DNA of 64,000 nt from Thermotoga sp. Ku-13t (GCF_011057685.1 NZ_LNFY01000009.1:305810-369809); one strand, 5' to 3'. Shown: positions 36,699 through 45,508, counted from the first letter of the stretch. The notes: generated by a model not told the origin, from the letters alone. Made by a program: numbers and translations.

Positions 36699-37574
36699 AT
36701 GGTGTGCAGGATTCTCAAGGAAAAGGATGCGCTGAGTGAATGCTTTGAAAGGTTGTGTCTGGCAGAAGAACCAACTTCCACTCTGTTCATCACCGATTCT
36801 CTGAAAGAAGGCCTATCACCACAGCTGGTCGTAAAGAAGGAATCTGTGGAACTGTACGACGCAGGAAAACTCGTGGCCAGGTTCGTGAATGAACCTGGCA
36901 GTTACGATTCGATCTGGGTATTTGTGAAATCTTACGTTGATAGAGAAGACTCCAAAGTCTCGTTGACCAGTTACAGACTCGCTCGGAGAATGATCAGTGG
37001 TATACTGCAGGCGATGGTTGTCCTGATGGAAACAGAGGACAAGGAAGGGTTCAGTCATTCACAGAGGGTGGCACGTTTGTGCCTCGAGATGGCTGAAGAG
37101 CTCGGACTGGATGAAAAGCAGAAAACTCTGTTGAAAGAGTGTGCGATGCTTCACGATGTGGGAAAGATAGGCATCGAACAGTTGATGATGTACACTCCCA
37201 CGAGGATCAGGATCTTCGAGAATATGCCGCAGGACCACACCGTGATGGGAGCAGTTTATCTGACTTCCATCGAATACTTGTGGGATGTCGTGCCTGCCGT
37301 GAGATCTCACCACGAAAGGTGGGACGGGAAAGGTTATCCGGATGGGTTGAAAGGTGAAGAGATACCATTCTTTGCCAGAATCATAGCGATCTGTGATTAT
37401 TTCGACGAGCTCACGCACTTCGTCACGTCCGAGTGGGGTACTGGACCGAAGACGGAAGTTGAAGCCCTCGAGATGGTGAAGAATCAGAGCGGTAGGATGT
37501 TCGATCCAGAGTTAGTTAAAGTTTTCGTGAAGGTGATGGAAAAGAAACTTTCAGGCGGTCGCGTTGAAAAGTAA
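36699..37574 (+). CDS. HD-GYP domain phosphohydrolase
   Basis: A 291-residue protein with a C-terminal HD-GYP domain: HDVGKIGI (His152, Asp153), HTVMGAVYL, and HHERWDGKGYPDGLKGEEIP with GYP at 212-214, then RIIAICDYFDEL. HD-GYP enzymes typically hydrolyse cyclic di-GMP or related dinucleotides. Residues 1-110 form an N-terminal domain that I do not recognise, with no CheY receiver motif. The gene follows thrS by 3 nt. Its last 24 nt overlap the convergent hypothetical gene. Confidence 0.88.
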   Translation: MVCRILKEKDALSECFERLCLAEEPTSTLFITDSLKEGLSPQLVVKKESVELYDAGKLVARFVNEPGSYDSIWVFVKSYVDREDSKVSLTSYRLARRMISGILQAMVVLMETEDKEGFSHSQRVARLCLEMAEELGLDEKQKTLLKECAMLHDVGKIGIEQLMMYTPTRIRIFENMPQDHTVMGAVYLTSIEYLWDVVPAVRSHHERWDGKGYPDGLKGEEIPFFARIIAICDYFDELTHFVTSEWGTGPKTEVEALEMVKNQSGRMFDPELVKVFVKVMEKKLSGGRVEK

Positions 37575-38036
37575 TCCGAGAGGTTCGAGGAGCATCTGAA
37601 CGAGCTGGAGTGGCAGATTCATGGCCATCCTCAGAAGCTGAATCTGTTGCTCCAGCTTTTCCTTTTCTTCTGGTGTGGCAAAATTCAGCTGGCTTTCGAG
37701 CTCCCTGATCTTCTCCTGGATCTGCTGCTTGTACTGCTGTTCCGTGGCTGAGTTGGCTTGAGTTTTCCCACCAGGATAGTACACCCAGACCGTCGTTCTG
37801 CCGGCTACCGCTGCGAGGAAAGATCCTCTCTTTCTGAGATCGAGGCTGATGCCACCCTGTATTATCACTCCACCTTCCCGCTCGACCTTCCTCTTGAAGT
37901 ACAGCCAGTTACTGATCTCCTGTGTGAGCACGCGCAGAATGCTTCGCCCAGCCGAAGCACTGTTCCACAAACCGAGTTCTCCAGGATCGAGCCTGTAACC
38001 AAGCGTTGGATTCGATACAGACTCGAGCACACTCAC
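37551..38036 (-). CDS. hypothetical protein downstream of ruvA
   Basis: A 161-residue protein that I do not recognise. Residues 1-100 are mixed, with a glycine- and aromatic-rich part (GGVIIQGGISLDL, TTVWVYYPGGKT). Residues 105-140 are a Gln- and Glu-rich coiled coil, and the last 20 residues are hydrophobic. There is no signal peptide. GTG 38036 overlaps the ruvA stop by 4 nt, so it is translated with ruvA. It ends in a 24-nt antisense overlap with the HD-GYP gene. Confidence 0.68.
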   Translation of the reverse strand: MSVLESVSNPTLGYRLDPGELGLWNSASAGRSILRVLTQEISNWLYFKRKVEREGGVIIQGGISLDLRKRGSFLAAVAGRTTVWVYYPGGKTQANSATEQQYKQQIQEKIRELESQLNFATPEEKEKLEQQIQLLRMAMNLPLQLVQMLLEPLGLLFNATA

Positions 38037-38599
38037 ACCTTCTTGGAGAGTAACCTTAGAGCTTCTTTCACTATCTGTTCCGCGTTCATGTGCGGTTTGA
38101 AAACTTTTCTCACCGCATCTCGAGAATCTGATTTCGAAAAGCCAAGCACCGTCAAAGCTTCGATCGCATCGAGGTATTCCCTGTTCATGCTCGGCACAAT
38201 GGAGAACTCCTCATCCTTCAGCTCCGATACGAGTCTTTCTGCCGTCTTTCGACCGATACCAGGCACCTGCGAGAGCCTTTCCACATCATTGTTCTTGATC
38301 ATGTAGACGAATTCCTCAGGTTCGAGAGAAGAAAGTATCTTCAGAGCCGTCCTGTGACCAATCTTCGAAACCTTGGTAACTTTTTCAAAGATTTCGAGCT
38401 GTTCTTCTTCGAGAAATCCGTAAAGCGTGAACCCATCTTGGTTGAATTCGAGATGCGTGTGTAATTTGACGTCCTCACCGATTTTCAAAGCTTCTAAAGT
38501 TTTCTGGTCGCAGAGGATCTGGAAAACAAAACCCGAAACGCTCAACAACAGAGCGTTGCCCTTTATCGCCTCCACCCGACCCTGAACGGCCCTCAACAA
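38033..38599 (-). CDS. ruvA: Holliday junction branch migration protein RuvA
   Basis: Holliday-junction binding subunit of RuvAB. The 188-residue protein has the N-terminal OB-fold (VQGRVEAIKGNALLLSV), the helix-hairpin-helix motifs around RTALKILSSLEPEEFVYMI and LSQVPGIGRKTAERLVSELK, and the C-terminal domain that contacts RuvB. It starts with TTG, 6 nt after folC, with GTGAGGTGAG upstream. RuvB and RuvC are elsewhere. Confidence 0.95.
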   Translation of the reverse strand: MLRAVQGRVEAIKGNALLLSVSGFVFQILCDQKTLEALKIGEDVKLHTHLEFNQDGFTLYGFLEEEQLEIFEKVTKVSKIGHRTALKILSSLEPEEFVYMIKNNDVERLSQVPGIGRKTAERLVSELKDEEFSIVPSMNREYLDAIEALTVLGFSKSDSRDAVRKVFKPHMNAEQIVKEALRLLSKKV

Positions 38600-38605
38600 G
38601 AGGGC

Positions 38606-39928
38606 TCACCTCACGATCGACCATTCTGGTTCCAGTTTTCCGTCCAGAACGTAGTCCCTTATGTAACCGACGAGGTACAGTGAACCTGTTATTATTATCG
38701 TCGGCCAGCCCTCTTGCTTTAGCGTCTCCAGGGCTTTGATGGGATCCGGTTCGAACGAAACGTTCCTGTTGAACTGTTTCGCTATCTCGTAAGTTTCTTC
38801 AGGTTTCACAGAACGGTGAGAGATCACGCGCGTTATCATCAACCTTTCAAGCAATGGACCAAGCTGCGAGAGCACCCCGACTTTGTCCTTATCATCCAGT
38901 ACACCGACGAGTCCCGCAAGTTTTTCACCTTTCAGGTACGTTTCGATGGTCTTTTTCAGACTCGCCGCAGCCGGTGCATTGTGTGCCCCATCGAAAATGT
39001 ACCTCGGCTTTCCTTCGATGACTTCGAACCTCCCGGGATGAGTCGTCTTCTTCAGTGCGCTTCGAACAGCATCTTCCTTGACTTCGAAACCGACCCTTTC
39101 AGCGAACAGCAAGAACGCCTGGAGTGCCACCGCGGCGTTCAGAAACTGGTGCTCACCGTTGAGCGAGAGCTCCAGGGCTCTGAAGTCTTTCAAACCTTTG
39201 AAATCGAATCTGTTCTCGTTGAGCTTCATTTCGGTGTTCTCGAAAGCGAAGTCTTTACTAAAAAGATGAAGCTCGCTGTGCCTTTCCCTACAAACGCCCT
39301 TGATCACTTCGACAGGTCCTGGTTTAGTCTCACCACACACCGTCGGGATCGAATCTTTCACGATGCCGGCTTTCTCGAAAGCGATCTTCTCCAGAGTGTC
39401 ACCGAGGATGTGCATGTGATCGTAATCCACCGTGACTATGACGGCCACATCGCTCTTCAAAACGTTCGTCGCATCGAACCTCCCACCGAGACCGACTTCT
39501 ATTGCGGCCGTTCTAACGTTCAACCTTTGAAAGATGCAGAATGCCATCGCCGTTGTGAATTCGAAGAAACTGGGTTTGTTCGTCTCCCCCTGTTCGTCCA
39601 TGATCCGAGCAAATTTCTGTACTTGCTCGAAACATTCCGAGTACAGTTCGTCCGGCACGAACCTTTCGTTCACAAGAATTCTCTCTTTGAACGTTGAAAG
39701 GTGTGGCGAGTAATAACCGCCAGTTTGAAAACCGTGTTCTATCATCAGGTTACTCAAGAGTTTGGTGACGGATCCTTTTCCGTTGGTCCCCGTGATGTGA
39801 ACGCTGCGAAAACTGTTCTGAGGATTTTCAAGCATCTCGCACAGCCTGCTGATCCTCTCGAGTCCCAGGGTGATCTTTCCTGAAGGTCTCTCTTTGTAAA
39901 GGTATTCGAGCATCTGGAGATAATTCAT
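38606..39928 (-). CDS. folC: bifunctional folylpolyglutamate/dihydrofolate synthase
   Basis: Mur-ligase-family enzyme that adds glutamate to folates, and often also to dihydropteroate. The 440-residue protein has the P-loop TGTNGKGSVTKLLSNLM, EVGLGGRFDATNVL, the DYDHMHILGDTLEKIAFEKAGI motif and the FDGAHNAPAA motif of the C-terminal domain. ATG start at 39928 overlaps the valS stop by 4 nt. Confidence 0.95.
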   Translation of the reverse strand: MNYLQMLEYLYKERPSGKITLGLERISRLCEMLENPQNSFRSVHITGTNGKGSVTKLLSNLMIEHGFQTGGYYSPHLSTFKERILVNERFVPDELYSECFEQVQKFARIMDEQGETNKPSFFEFTTAMAFCIFQRLNVRTAAIEVGLGGRFDATNVLKSDVAVIVTVDYDHMHILGDTLEKIAFEKAGIVKDSIPTVCGETKPGPVEVIKGVCRERHSELHLFSKDFAFENTEMKLNENRFDFKGLKDFRALELSLNGEHQFLNAAVALQAFLLFAERVGFEVKEDAVRSALKKTTHPGRFEVIEGKPRYIFDGAHNAPAAASLKKTIETYLKGEKLAGLVGVLDDKDKVGVLSQLGPLLERLMITRVISHRSVKPEETYEIAKQFNRNVSFEPDPIKALETLKQEGWPTIIITGSLYLVGYIRDYVLDGKLEPEWSIVR

Positions 39929-42513
39929 GAGAGATCCTCCTTTATCTGTCTCAAAATCTTCAGCCTTTCTTCCACCTGGGACAGCTTCTGTTTCGCTTCA
40001 TTGATGGCATCTTCTGGTGCTCGCGTCAGGAAGTTTTCGTCCGACAGTTTTCTCTGAAGCCATTGTCTGTCTTCTTCGAGCTTCGAGATGTTCTTTTCGA
40101 GTCTTTTGATCTCTTCTTTGATGTTCATACCTTCCACGTTCACATAGACATGAATCTCGCCGGACACGAAAGCAGTCGCGCATTTTTCTGGCTTTCTGGG
40201 AACGTGTTCAATTCGTTCAACGAAAGCCAGCTTCTTGACGTAGAGTTCCTCTTCACTCGAAAGCGGCCTTCCAACGACAAGAAGTTGGAGCGGTTGCCTG
40301 GGTGGCACGTTCAGTTCCGCACGGATGTTCCTCACGCCTCTGACGATCTGCTGGATGGTTGAGAAGGATTTCTCCGCCTCTTCATCGATGAGACTGTCTT
40401 CAACTTCCGGCCACGGAGCGATCACGATCGATTCTCTCGCGATGGGGAGTTTCTGCCAGAGTTCTTCGGATAGGAACGGCATGAAGGGATGCAGCAACCT
40501 GAAGCTCACGTCGAGGACCTTGACCAGTACGTTTTGAACGACTTTCCTCGCTTCGAAAGACAGCCTCGGTTTTGCACACTCGATGTACCAATCGCAGAAC
40601 TCGTCCCAGAAGAAATCGTACAGAGCTTTGGCGGCGACGTTGAAATCGTAACTTTCCAGAGCCTCTGTGACCGTTCGTGTTGTTTTCTGGAGCCTCGAAA
40701 GGATCCATCTGTCTGCGATATCGAGCTCATCCAGTTCGATGGGTTCGAACCCCTCGAGGTTCATGAGAACGAACCTGGAGGCGTTCCAGATTTTGTTTGC
40801 AAACTTTCTGTACGTGTCGAAGTACCTCTCGTCCAGTTTTATGTCGACTCCCTGGGCAGCGAGGATGGCGAGCGTGAACCGGACAGGATCTGTACCGTAC
40901 TTCTCCGCCATGTCTATCGGGTCTATACCGTTACCCAGAGATTTGCTCATCTTCCGTCCAAATTTGTCGCGAATCAGCTGGTGGATGTAGACGTAACTGA
41001 AGGGTTTCTCACCCATGAAGTGATAGCCCATCATGATCATCCGTGCGACCCAGAAGAAGATGATGTCGAAACCTGTGACCAGTACCGTGGTGGGGTAATA
41101 CCTCTTGAGATCGTCCGTTTCTTCAGGCCATCCGAGCGTTGAGAACGGCCAGAGCGCCGAAGAGAACCACGTATCGAGCACGTCTTCGTCCTGTTTCAGA
41201 TGGTTCGAACCGCAGCGTGGACACACCTTTGGTTCTTCTTCCTCGACAATCGTTTCTCCACAGTTTTCGCAGTACCAGACGGGAATCCTGTGACCCCACC
41301 AGAGCTGTCTGCTTATGCACCAATCTCTCACGTTGTACATCCAGTGCAGATAGACCTTCTTCCATCTTTCTGGTACGAATTTGACTTCACCGGTTTCAAC
41401 CGCTTCGATCGCTTTTTCCGCAAGAGGTTTCATTCTGACGAACCACTGGTCCATGAGCCTCGGTTCCACCACCGTTTCACACCTGTAGCAGTGACCAATG
41501 GAGTGGACTATGTTTTCAACCTTGAGCAGATAACCTTCCGCTTCGAGGTCTGCAACTATGGCTTCCCTCGCTCTGTATCTGTCGAGACCTTTGTATTTTC
41601 CTCCGTTCTCGTTCACCACGGCGTTGTCGTCAAAGATGTCCACCAGCGGCAGGTTGTGCCGTTTCGCCACTTCGAAATCGTTTGGATCGTGGGCGGGTGT
41701 GATCTTCACCGCGCCCGTGCCGAATTCTGGATCAACGTATTCATCCGCAACGATCTGCAGTTCACGGCCCACCAGTGGCAGTATCGCCTTCTTACCTATC
41801 AAGTGCCTGTATCTTTCATCTTTCGGATTCACGGCGACGGCGGTGTCGCCCAGCATCGTCTCCGGGCGGGTGGTGGCCACCACGATGTAATCGTGTGAGT
41901 CCAGCAGCGGATACTTGATGTAGTAGAGTTTTCCCTGAGTCTCTTCGTGCTCGACCTCGTCGTCCGCCAGCACCGTCTTGCACCTGGGACACCAGTTCAC
42001 CATGTATTTACCCCTGTAGATCAAACCCCGTTTGTAGAGCTCGACGAAAACTTTCCTCACGGCGCGGGAAAGACCCTCGTCCAGGGTGAACCTTTCCCTC
42101 GTCCAGTCCACCGAGGCACCGAGCGTTTCTATCTGCTGTCTGATCTCTTTTCTATACTTCTTCGCCCAGTCCCACACGACTTCCAGGAACTTTTCCCTGC
42201 CCAGTTGTTCACGGTTCAAACCCTGTGAGGCAAGGTATTTCTCGACGGCGTTCTGCGTCGCTATACCAGCATGGTCTTCCCCAGGAACCCATAGGGTATC
42301 GTAACCTCTCATCCTCTTGTAGCGGACGAGTATATCCTGCAGGGTTATGTTGAGCGCGTGTCCCATGTGGATGCGCCCGGTGATGTTCGGAGGCGGAATG
42401 ACTATGACGAAAGGTTCTCCGATACCTGTCGGGGTGAAGTAACCCTTGTTCAGCCAGAATTCGTACCATTTTCTTTCGATCTTTTCGGGAGCGTATCGGG
42501 TACCGAGGTCCAT
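39925..42513 (-). CDS. valS: valyl-tRNA synthetase
   Basis: Class I synthetase of 862 residues. It has the HIGH-type motif in PPPNITGRIHMGHALN, the CP1 editing domain (TTRPETMLGDTAVAV), zinc-like Cys pairs (NWCPRCKTVLAD and WYCENCGETIVEEEEPKVCP), KMSKS in GRKMSKSLGNGIDP, and a C-terminal coiled coil that clamps the tRNA. ATG 42513 has GGAGGTG 7 nt upstream; the frame open to 42555 lacks a ribosome site. Confidence 0.97.
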   Translation of the reverse strand: MDLGTRYAPEKIERKWYEFWLNKGYFTPTGIGEPFVIVIPPPNITGRIHMGHALNITLQDILVRYKRMRGYDTLWVPGEDHAGIATQNAVEKYLASQGLNREQLGREKFLEVVWDWAKKYRKEIRQQIETLGASVDWTRERFTLDEGLSRAVRKVFVELYKRGLIYRGKYMVNWCPRCKTVLADDEVEHEETQGKLYYIKYPLLDSHDYIVVATTRPETMLGDTAVAVNPKDERYRHLIGKKAILPLVGRELQIVADEYVDPEFGTGAVKITPAHDPNDFEVAKRHNLPLVDIFDDNAVVNENGGKYKGLDRYRAREAIVADLEAEGYLLKVENIVHSIGHCYRCETVVEPRLMDQWFVRMKPLAEKAIEAVETGEVKFVPERWKKVYLHWMYNVRDWCISRQLWWGHRIPVWYCENCGETIVEEEEPKVCPRCGSNHLKQDEDVLDTWFSSALWPFSTLGWPEETDDLKRYYPTTVLVTGFDIIFFWVARMIMMGYHFMGEKPFSYVYIHQLIRDKFGRKMSKSLGNGIDPIDMAEKYGTDPVRFTLAILAAQGVDIKLDERYFDTYRKFANKIWNASRFVLMNLEGFEPIELDELDIADRWILSRLQKTTRTVTEALESYDFNVAAKALYDFFWDEFCDWYIECAKPRLSFEARKVVQNVLVKVLDVSFRLLHPFMPFLSEELWQKLPIARESIVIAPWPEVEDSLIDEEAEKSFSTIQQIVRGVRNIRAELNVPPRQPLQLLVVGRPLSSEEELYVKKLAFVERIEHVPRKPEKCATAFVSGEIHVYVNVEGMNIKEEIKRLEKNISKLEEDRQWLQRKLSDENFLTRAPEDAINEAKQKLSQVEERLKILRQIKEDLS

Positions 42514-42559
42514 GTTTTTCGCACCTCCACGATCTTTCGGAGAGAATTTTACCACAGCG

Positions 42560-42937
42560 TCAGCTCACGAACACACGCACGATTGTGCCATCTTCGCTCG
42601 ATATGTTTACCATATCTCCTTCGAATTCTTCCAACCTTTCAAGTGCCTGATCCAGTTGCTTCGATATACTTTCTAGATCGATGCCAGGTATCTTCTCTTT
42701 GAAAGCAGGTAAAGAGAGCTTCAACAACTGCGCCATACTCAGAGGGATCTTCACATCGACCTTTTCTCCCTTGGGACCCCTGATCTGAATGTAGAGCATC
42801 CTTCTGGACGATTTTTCTTTCGTCATCTCCTGGGGCTGTGAAAAAATTCCAACGGTCTCTGCTATCTCCACCGCTTCCTCTGGGCTCAGTTTACCGTCCC
42901 TGACGAGCTTGAACAACTTTAAGAGTTCATCCCTCAT
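42560..42937 (-). CDS. small SHOCT-like/beta-domain protein
   Basis: About 125 residues. The N-terminal stretch LLKLFKLVRDGKLSPEEAVE is a SHOCT-like helix pair of the kind found in YvlB-type proteins. A charged linker leads to a strand-helix-strand domain ending with a DMVNISSEDGTIVRVFVS strand pair. ATG 42937 follows GGGGGG by about 6 nt; a GTG at 42955 is in frame but overlaps that site. The C-terminal domain resembles that of the next protein upstream. Function unknown. Confidence 0.7.
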   Translation of the reverse strand: MRDELLKLFKLVRDGKLSPEEAVEIAETVGIFSQPQEMTKEKSSRRMLYIQIRGPKGEKVDVKIPLSMAQLLKLSLPAFKEKIPGIDLESISKQLDQALERLEEFEGDMVNISSEDGTIVRVFVS

Positions 42938-42951
42938 CGATTTCCCCCCTT

Positions 42952-43473
42952 TCACACCAGACCAATCCTGACCGTTGCGGTTTCAGTTTCGATGTGGACA
43001 AAATCTCCTCTGTACGTTGATATCTCGTCGAGGCAAGAATTGATCAACTTCATCGCGATCTTCAGATCTTCTTCTGACACGGAGAAAGGCATCTTTTTGT
43101 TCAAAAACCGTGCAGCGATCGGTGCAAGTGAGTTGAGGAACGGTTTCAAAAGCAGGATTAACGAAACGGGTATTGAGATCCTCACGGTGGTGTTGTCATG
43201 TTTTTCTTCGATCCAGACGATGAGTTTTCTTCCCGTCTGTGAGGTGAAAAAGCTTGCGAGCCACCCCAGGTCTTCCTCACTGAGCTTGTCTCTGAGCTGT
43301 TCTTTGAGGAAAGAAAGTTCTTTCTCTCGCCTTCTCTTAGCCCTGATCCTGATCTTCAAAAGTGAAAGGATGAGATAAAGTCCCGCGGCAAAAAACAGCA
43401 CGCCAAAAAACACTCTGGCACCGAAGATCAACAATCCAAGTCCTGCCACGATCAGAGTCACGGCAAGCACCAT
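42952..43473 (-). CDS. membrane protein with C-terminal domain related to the next gene
   Basis: A 173-residue protein with two N-terminal membrane helices (AVTLIVAGLGLLIFGARVFF and GVLFFAAGLYLILSLL), a basic loop, and a cytoplasmic-looking domain ending in DFVHIETETATVRIGLV. That ending mirrors the downstream protein in spacing and pattern. This suggests a membrane-anchored and a soluble version of one domain. ATG 43473 follows GAGGTGG. It heads the operon to 37551 and has its own strong promoter. Confidence 0.7.
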   Translation of the reverse strand: MVLAVTLIVAGLGLLIFGARVFFGVLFFAAGLYLILSLLKIRIRAKRRREKELSFLKEQLRDKLSEEDLGWLASFFTSQTGRKLIVWIEEKHDNTTVRISIPVSLILLLKPFLNSLAPIAARFLNKKMPFSVSEEDLKIAMKLINSCLDEISTYRGDFVHIETETATVRIGLV

Positions 43474-43490
43474 ATGACCACCTCACAAAA

Positions 43491-43519
43491 ATTGTAAAGC
43501 ATATCTTCATATTTTTCAA
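43491..43519 (-). promoter_or_regulatory. promoter of the SHOCT-like/valS/folC/ruvA operon
   Basis: Minus-strand TTGAAA (43519-43514) and TACAAT (43496-43491) separated by 17 nt, shortly before the GAGGTGG ribosome site of the gene at 43473. Confidence 0.75.
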
Positions 43520-43614
43520 GTTCCAATTTCATATTTTCCATAAGGAAGCGTCGAAGACGTGGGGGTGCGGAACGTTTGTGTAAAGTTTTATTTTCTAAAC
43601 CTTAATGATGGTGG

Positions 43615-43623
43615 TGATAAAAT
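43615..43623 (+). promoter_or_regulatory. probable extended -10 promoter of the rplU operon
   Basis: TGATAAAAT (43615-43623) reads as an extended -10 (TGnTAAAAT). The -35 region is poor. Initiation about 7 nt downstream would give a leader of about 95 nt containing the hairpin structure before rplU. Confidence 0.5.
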
Positions 43624-43644
43624 ACTCGTGCTGATCATACATTC

Positions 43645-43703
43645 GGCACTTGGAAAACGTCATAAAGGTTCCACGGTTCAGTGGAACTACGTTTTTCAGT
43701 GCC
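43645..43703 (+). ncRNA. structured leader of rplU (candidate L21 autoregulatory element)
   Basis: Three nested stems are perfectly complementary: GGCACT (43645-43650) with AGTGCC (43698-43703), AAAACGT (43654-43660) with ACGTTTT (43689-43695), and GTTCCAC (43668-43674) with GTGGAAC (43681-43687), closed by the loop GGTTCA. Short internal loops separate the stems. It ends 23 nt before the GTG of rplU. Leaders before rplU that bind L21 are known in Firmicutes; similarity of this one to them is not shown here. Confidence 0.7.
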
Positions 43704-43726
43704 TGTCTTACCGGGGAGGTGTGTGC

Positions 43727-44050
43727 GTGTACGCGATCATCGAAACTGGCGGAAAACAGTACCGTGTCAGTGAAGGTGACATCGTGGCGGTAGAGAAACT
43801 GCCGCAGGCAGAGGGTGAACCGGTCGTGTTCGACCGTGTGGTTCACGTCTCTACAGACCAGGGAGTCAAGATAGGTCAGCCTTATGTCGAAGGCTGCAGC
43901 GTTCAAGGCATCGTGATGAAGCACGAGAAAGCCCGAAAGGTGATGTCGATAAGGTACCGGCCAAAGAAGAACGTTCGAAGAAGGCGTGGACACAGACAGT
44001 GGTACACTCTAGTCAGGATCGAAAAGATCAACGTTGGTGAGGGCTCGTGA
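43727..44050 (+). CDS. rplU: 50S ribosomal protein L21
   Basis: Ribosomal large-subunit protein of 107 residues with the family start YAIIETGGKQYRVSEGDIV and the C-terminal RPKKNVRRRRGHRQWYT segment. The frame is open upstream to 43559, but GTG 43727 is the family start and follows GGGGAGGTG. The preceding 100 nt form a strong hairpin. Its stop overlaps the prp start (GTGA). Confidence 0.96.
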   Translation: MYAIIETGGKQYRVSEGDIVAVEKLPQAEGEPVVFDRVVHVSTDQGVKIGQPYVEGCSVQGIVMKHEKARKVMSIRYRPKKNVRRRRGHRQWYTLVRIEKINVGEGS

Positions 44051-44382
44051 TAAAGGCGAGGTTCACTTTGGTGAACGGCCACTACGTCTCTTTCTCTTTT
44101 GAAGGTCACAGCGAATTCGATGCCAAGGGAAGAGACATCGTTTGTGCGGCCATCAGCGCACTCGCACAGCACACGGCAAGAATGCTCGCCGAACACTGTG
44201 GCGCCATCGTTGAAAAGGGATCAGCAAGGTTGAAAGTAGAATTGGCTCAGCCGAACGAACTGTCGGATCTTTTGATCGAAGAGCTATATCGAAGCGTTGA
44301 TAACATCAAATCGCAGTACCCACAAAACTTGTCGGTGGAGGTGAAGATCAATGAAAATCGACATACAGTTGTTCGGTCGTAG
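44047..44382 (+). CDS. prp: ribosomal-processing cysteine protease Prp
   Basis: Cysteine protease of 111 residues (YsxB family) that removes an N-terminal extension from L27. The catalytic pair is His21 in [12 protein letters not shown] and Cys33 in [11 protein letters not shown]. It lies between rplU and rpmA as in Firmicutes, with a 4-nt overlap to rplU and a 32-nt overlap into rpmA. GTG start. The L27 next door carries the matching cleavage motif. Confidence 0.93.
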   Translation: MIKARFTLVNGHYVSFSFEGHSEFDAKGRDIVCAAISALAQHTARMLAEHCGAIVEKGSARLKVELAQPNELSDLLIEELYRSVDNIKSQYPQNLSVEVKINENRHTVVRS

Positions 44383-44623
44383 GAAGAGCGGCTCGATAGG
44401 TAACAGGGACAGCAATCCGAAGTACCTTGGAGTGAAGGTTGGAAACGGTCAGTTGGTCAGGGCTGGTAACATAATCGTGAGGCAGAGAGGGACCAAGATC
44501 CATCCGGGAGAGAACGTAGGTTGCGGTAGGGATTTCACACTCTTTGCTCTCAAAGATGGGATTGTTAAGTTTTACGAGAGAAGGAACAGAAAGTTCGTAA
44601 AGGTCATTCCACAGGAACAATGA
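44351..44623 (+). CDS. rpmA: 50S ribosomal protein L27 with cleavable N-terminus
   Basis: Ribosomal protein of 90 residues. It begins [15 protein letters not shown]: the IQLF segment matches the Prp cleavage motif of extended L27 proteins, so mature L27 would start at Gly9. The rest has [18 protein letters not shown] and [15 protein letters not shown]. The ATG lies inside prp. Its N-terminal tail reaches the peptidyl transferase centre in known ribosomes, so cleavage is essential where it has been studied. Confidence 0.95.
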   Translation: MKIDIQLFGRRKSGSIGNRDSNPKYLGVKVGNGQLVRAGNIIVRQRGTKIHPGENVGCGRDFTLFALKDGIVKFYERRNRKFVKVIPQEQ

Positions 44624-44636
44624 GGAGGGACAGAAA

Positions 44637-45080
44637 ATGGCACGCCCTTTACCGATACAGAAAACCACGATTGTGAGGAATGCTGGAGGAAAATGGTATC
44701 TGGTCGATGCATCCGGAAAAGTGTTGGGTAGGCTTGCGAGCCAGATAGCCAAGTATTTGATGGGAAAGAACGAACCAACGTTCTTCCCAGGCGTTGACAA
44801 CGGCAACTACGTGGTGGTCATCAACGCGGACAAGGTCGTCCTGACCGGTAAGAAACTCGATCAGAAGATCTATTACCGCCACAGCAATTATCCAGGTGGA
44901 TTAAAGATGCAGACGGCGAGACAACTGCTCCAGACACATCCTGAAAGGTTGATATATCTGGCAGTGAAAAGGATGTTGCCCAAGAAGGCACTTGGAGACA
45001 GGTATCTGAAAAGACTCAAGGTGTACGCTTCTGATAAACACCCCCACGAAGCTCAAAAGCCTGTGCCGATCGAAATATGA
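44637..45080 (+). CDS. rplM: 50S ribosomal protein L13
   Basis: Ribosomal protein of 147 residues with [40 protein letters not shown] and the [20 protein letters not shown] motif. It starts 13 nt after rpmA with GGAGGGACAG upstream and pairs with rpsI, as in most bacteria. Confidence 0.96.
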   Translation: MARPLPIQKTTIVRNAGGKWYLVDASGKVLGRLASQIAKYLMGKNEPTFFPGVDNGNYVVVINADKVVLTGKKLDQKIYYRHSNYPGGLKMQTARQLLQTHPERLIYLAVKRMLPKKALGDRYLKRLKVYASDKHPHEAQKPVPIEI

Positions 45081-45094
45081 TGGGAGGGTGAACA

Positions 45095-45508
45095 ATGGCT
45101 GTCGTTGCTGAGCAGGTCATTTACCATGGCGTTGGTAGAAGGAAAACTTCCGTCGCCCGTGTATATCTGAAACCTGGTAATGGAAAGCTCATCATAAACG
45201 ACAAAGAATACTCAGACGCAGAAGAGTATTTTAAAGACACGGTGAGAGCCAGGCACGCAATGGAACCGCTCGTTGTGACGAACATGGTTGGAAAGTTCGA
45301 CGTGATGATCAACGTCAGGGGTGGAGGACTTTCCGGACAGGCTGGTGCAGTGAGGTTGGGGCTTGCCAGGGCGCTCGTGCAGTTCGATGAGGGTTTGAGA
45401 CCAACGTTGAGAGAGAAAGGCATGCTCACGAGAGATCCGAGGATGGTGGAGAGGAAGAAGTACGGATTGAAGAAAGCCCGCAGGGCTCCTCAGTACTCCA
45501 AGAGATGA
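45095..45508 (+). CDS. rpsI: 30S ribosomal protein S9
   Basis: Ribosomal protein of 137 residues. It has [40 protein letters not shown] and the C-terminal [12 protein letters not shown] tail that contacts P-site tRNA. GGGAGGGTGA precedes the ATG. It is the last ribosomal gene of the operon; an 88-nt gap follows before dnaG. Confidence 0.96.
   Translation: MAVVAEQVIYHGVGRRKTSVARVYLKPGNGKLIINDKEYSDAEEYFKDTVRARHAMEPLVVTNMVGKFDVMINVRGGGLSGQAGAVRLGLARALVQFDEGLRPTLREKGMLTRDPRMVERKKYGLKKARRAPQYSKR

Noticed and set aside
43559-43726. N-terminal extension of L21
   Set aside because: The upstream frame covers the -10 box and the hairpin leader, while GTG 43727 gives the family's normal N-terminus.
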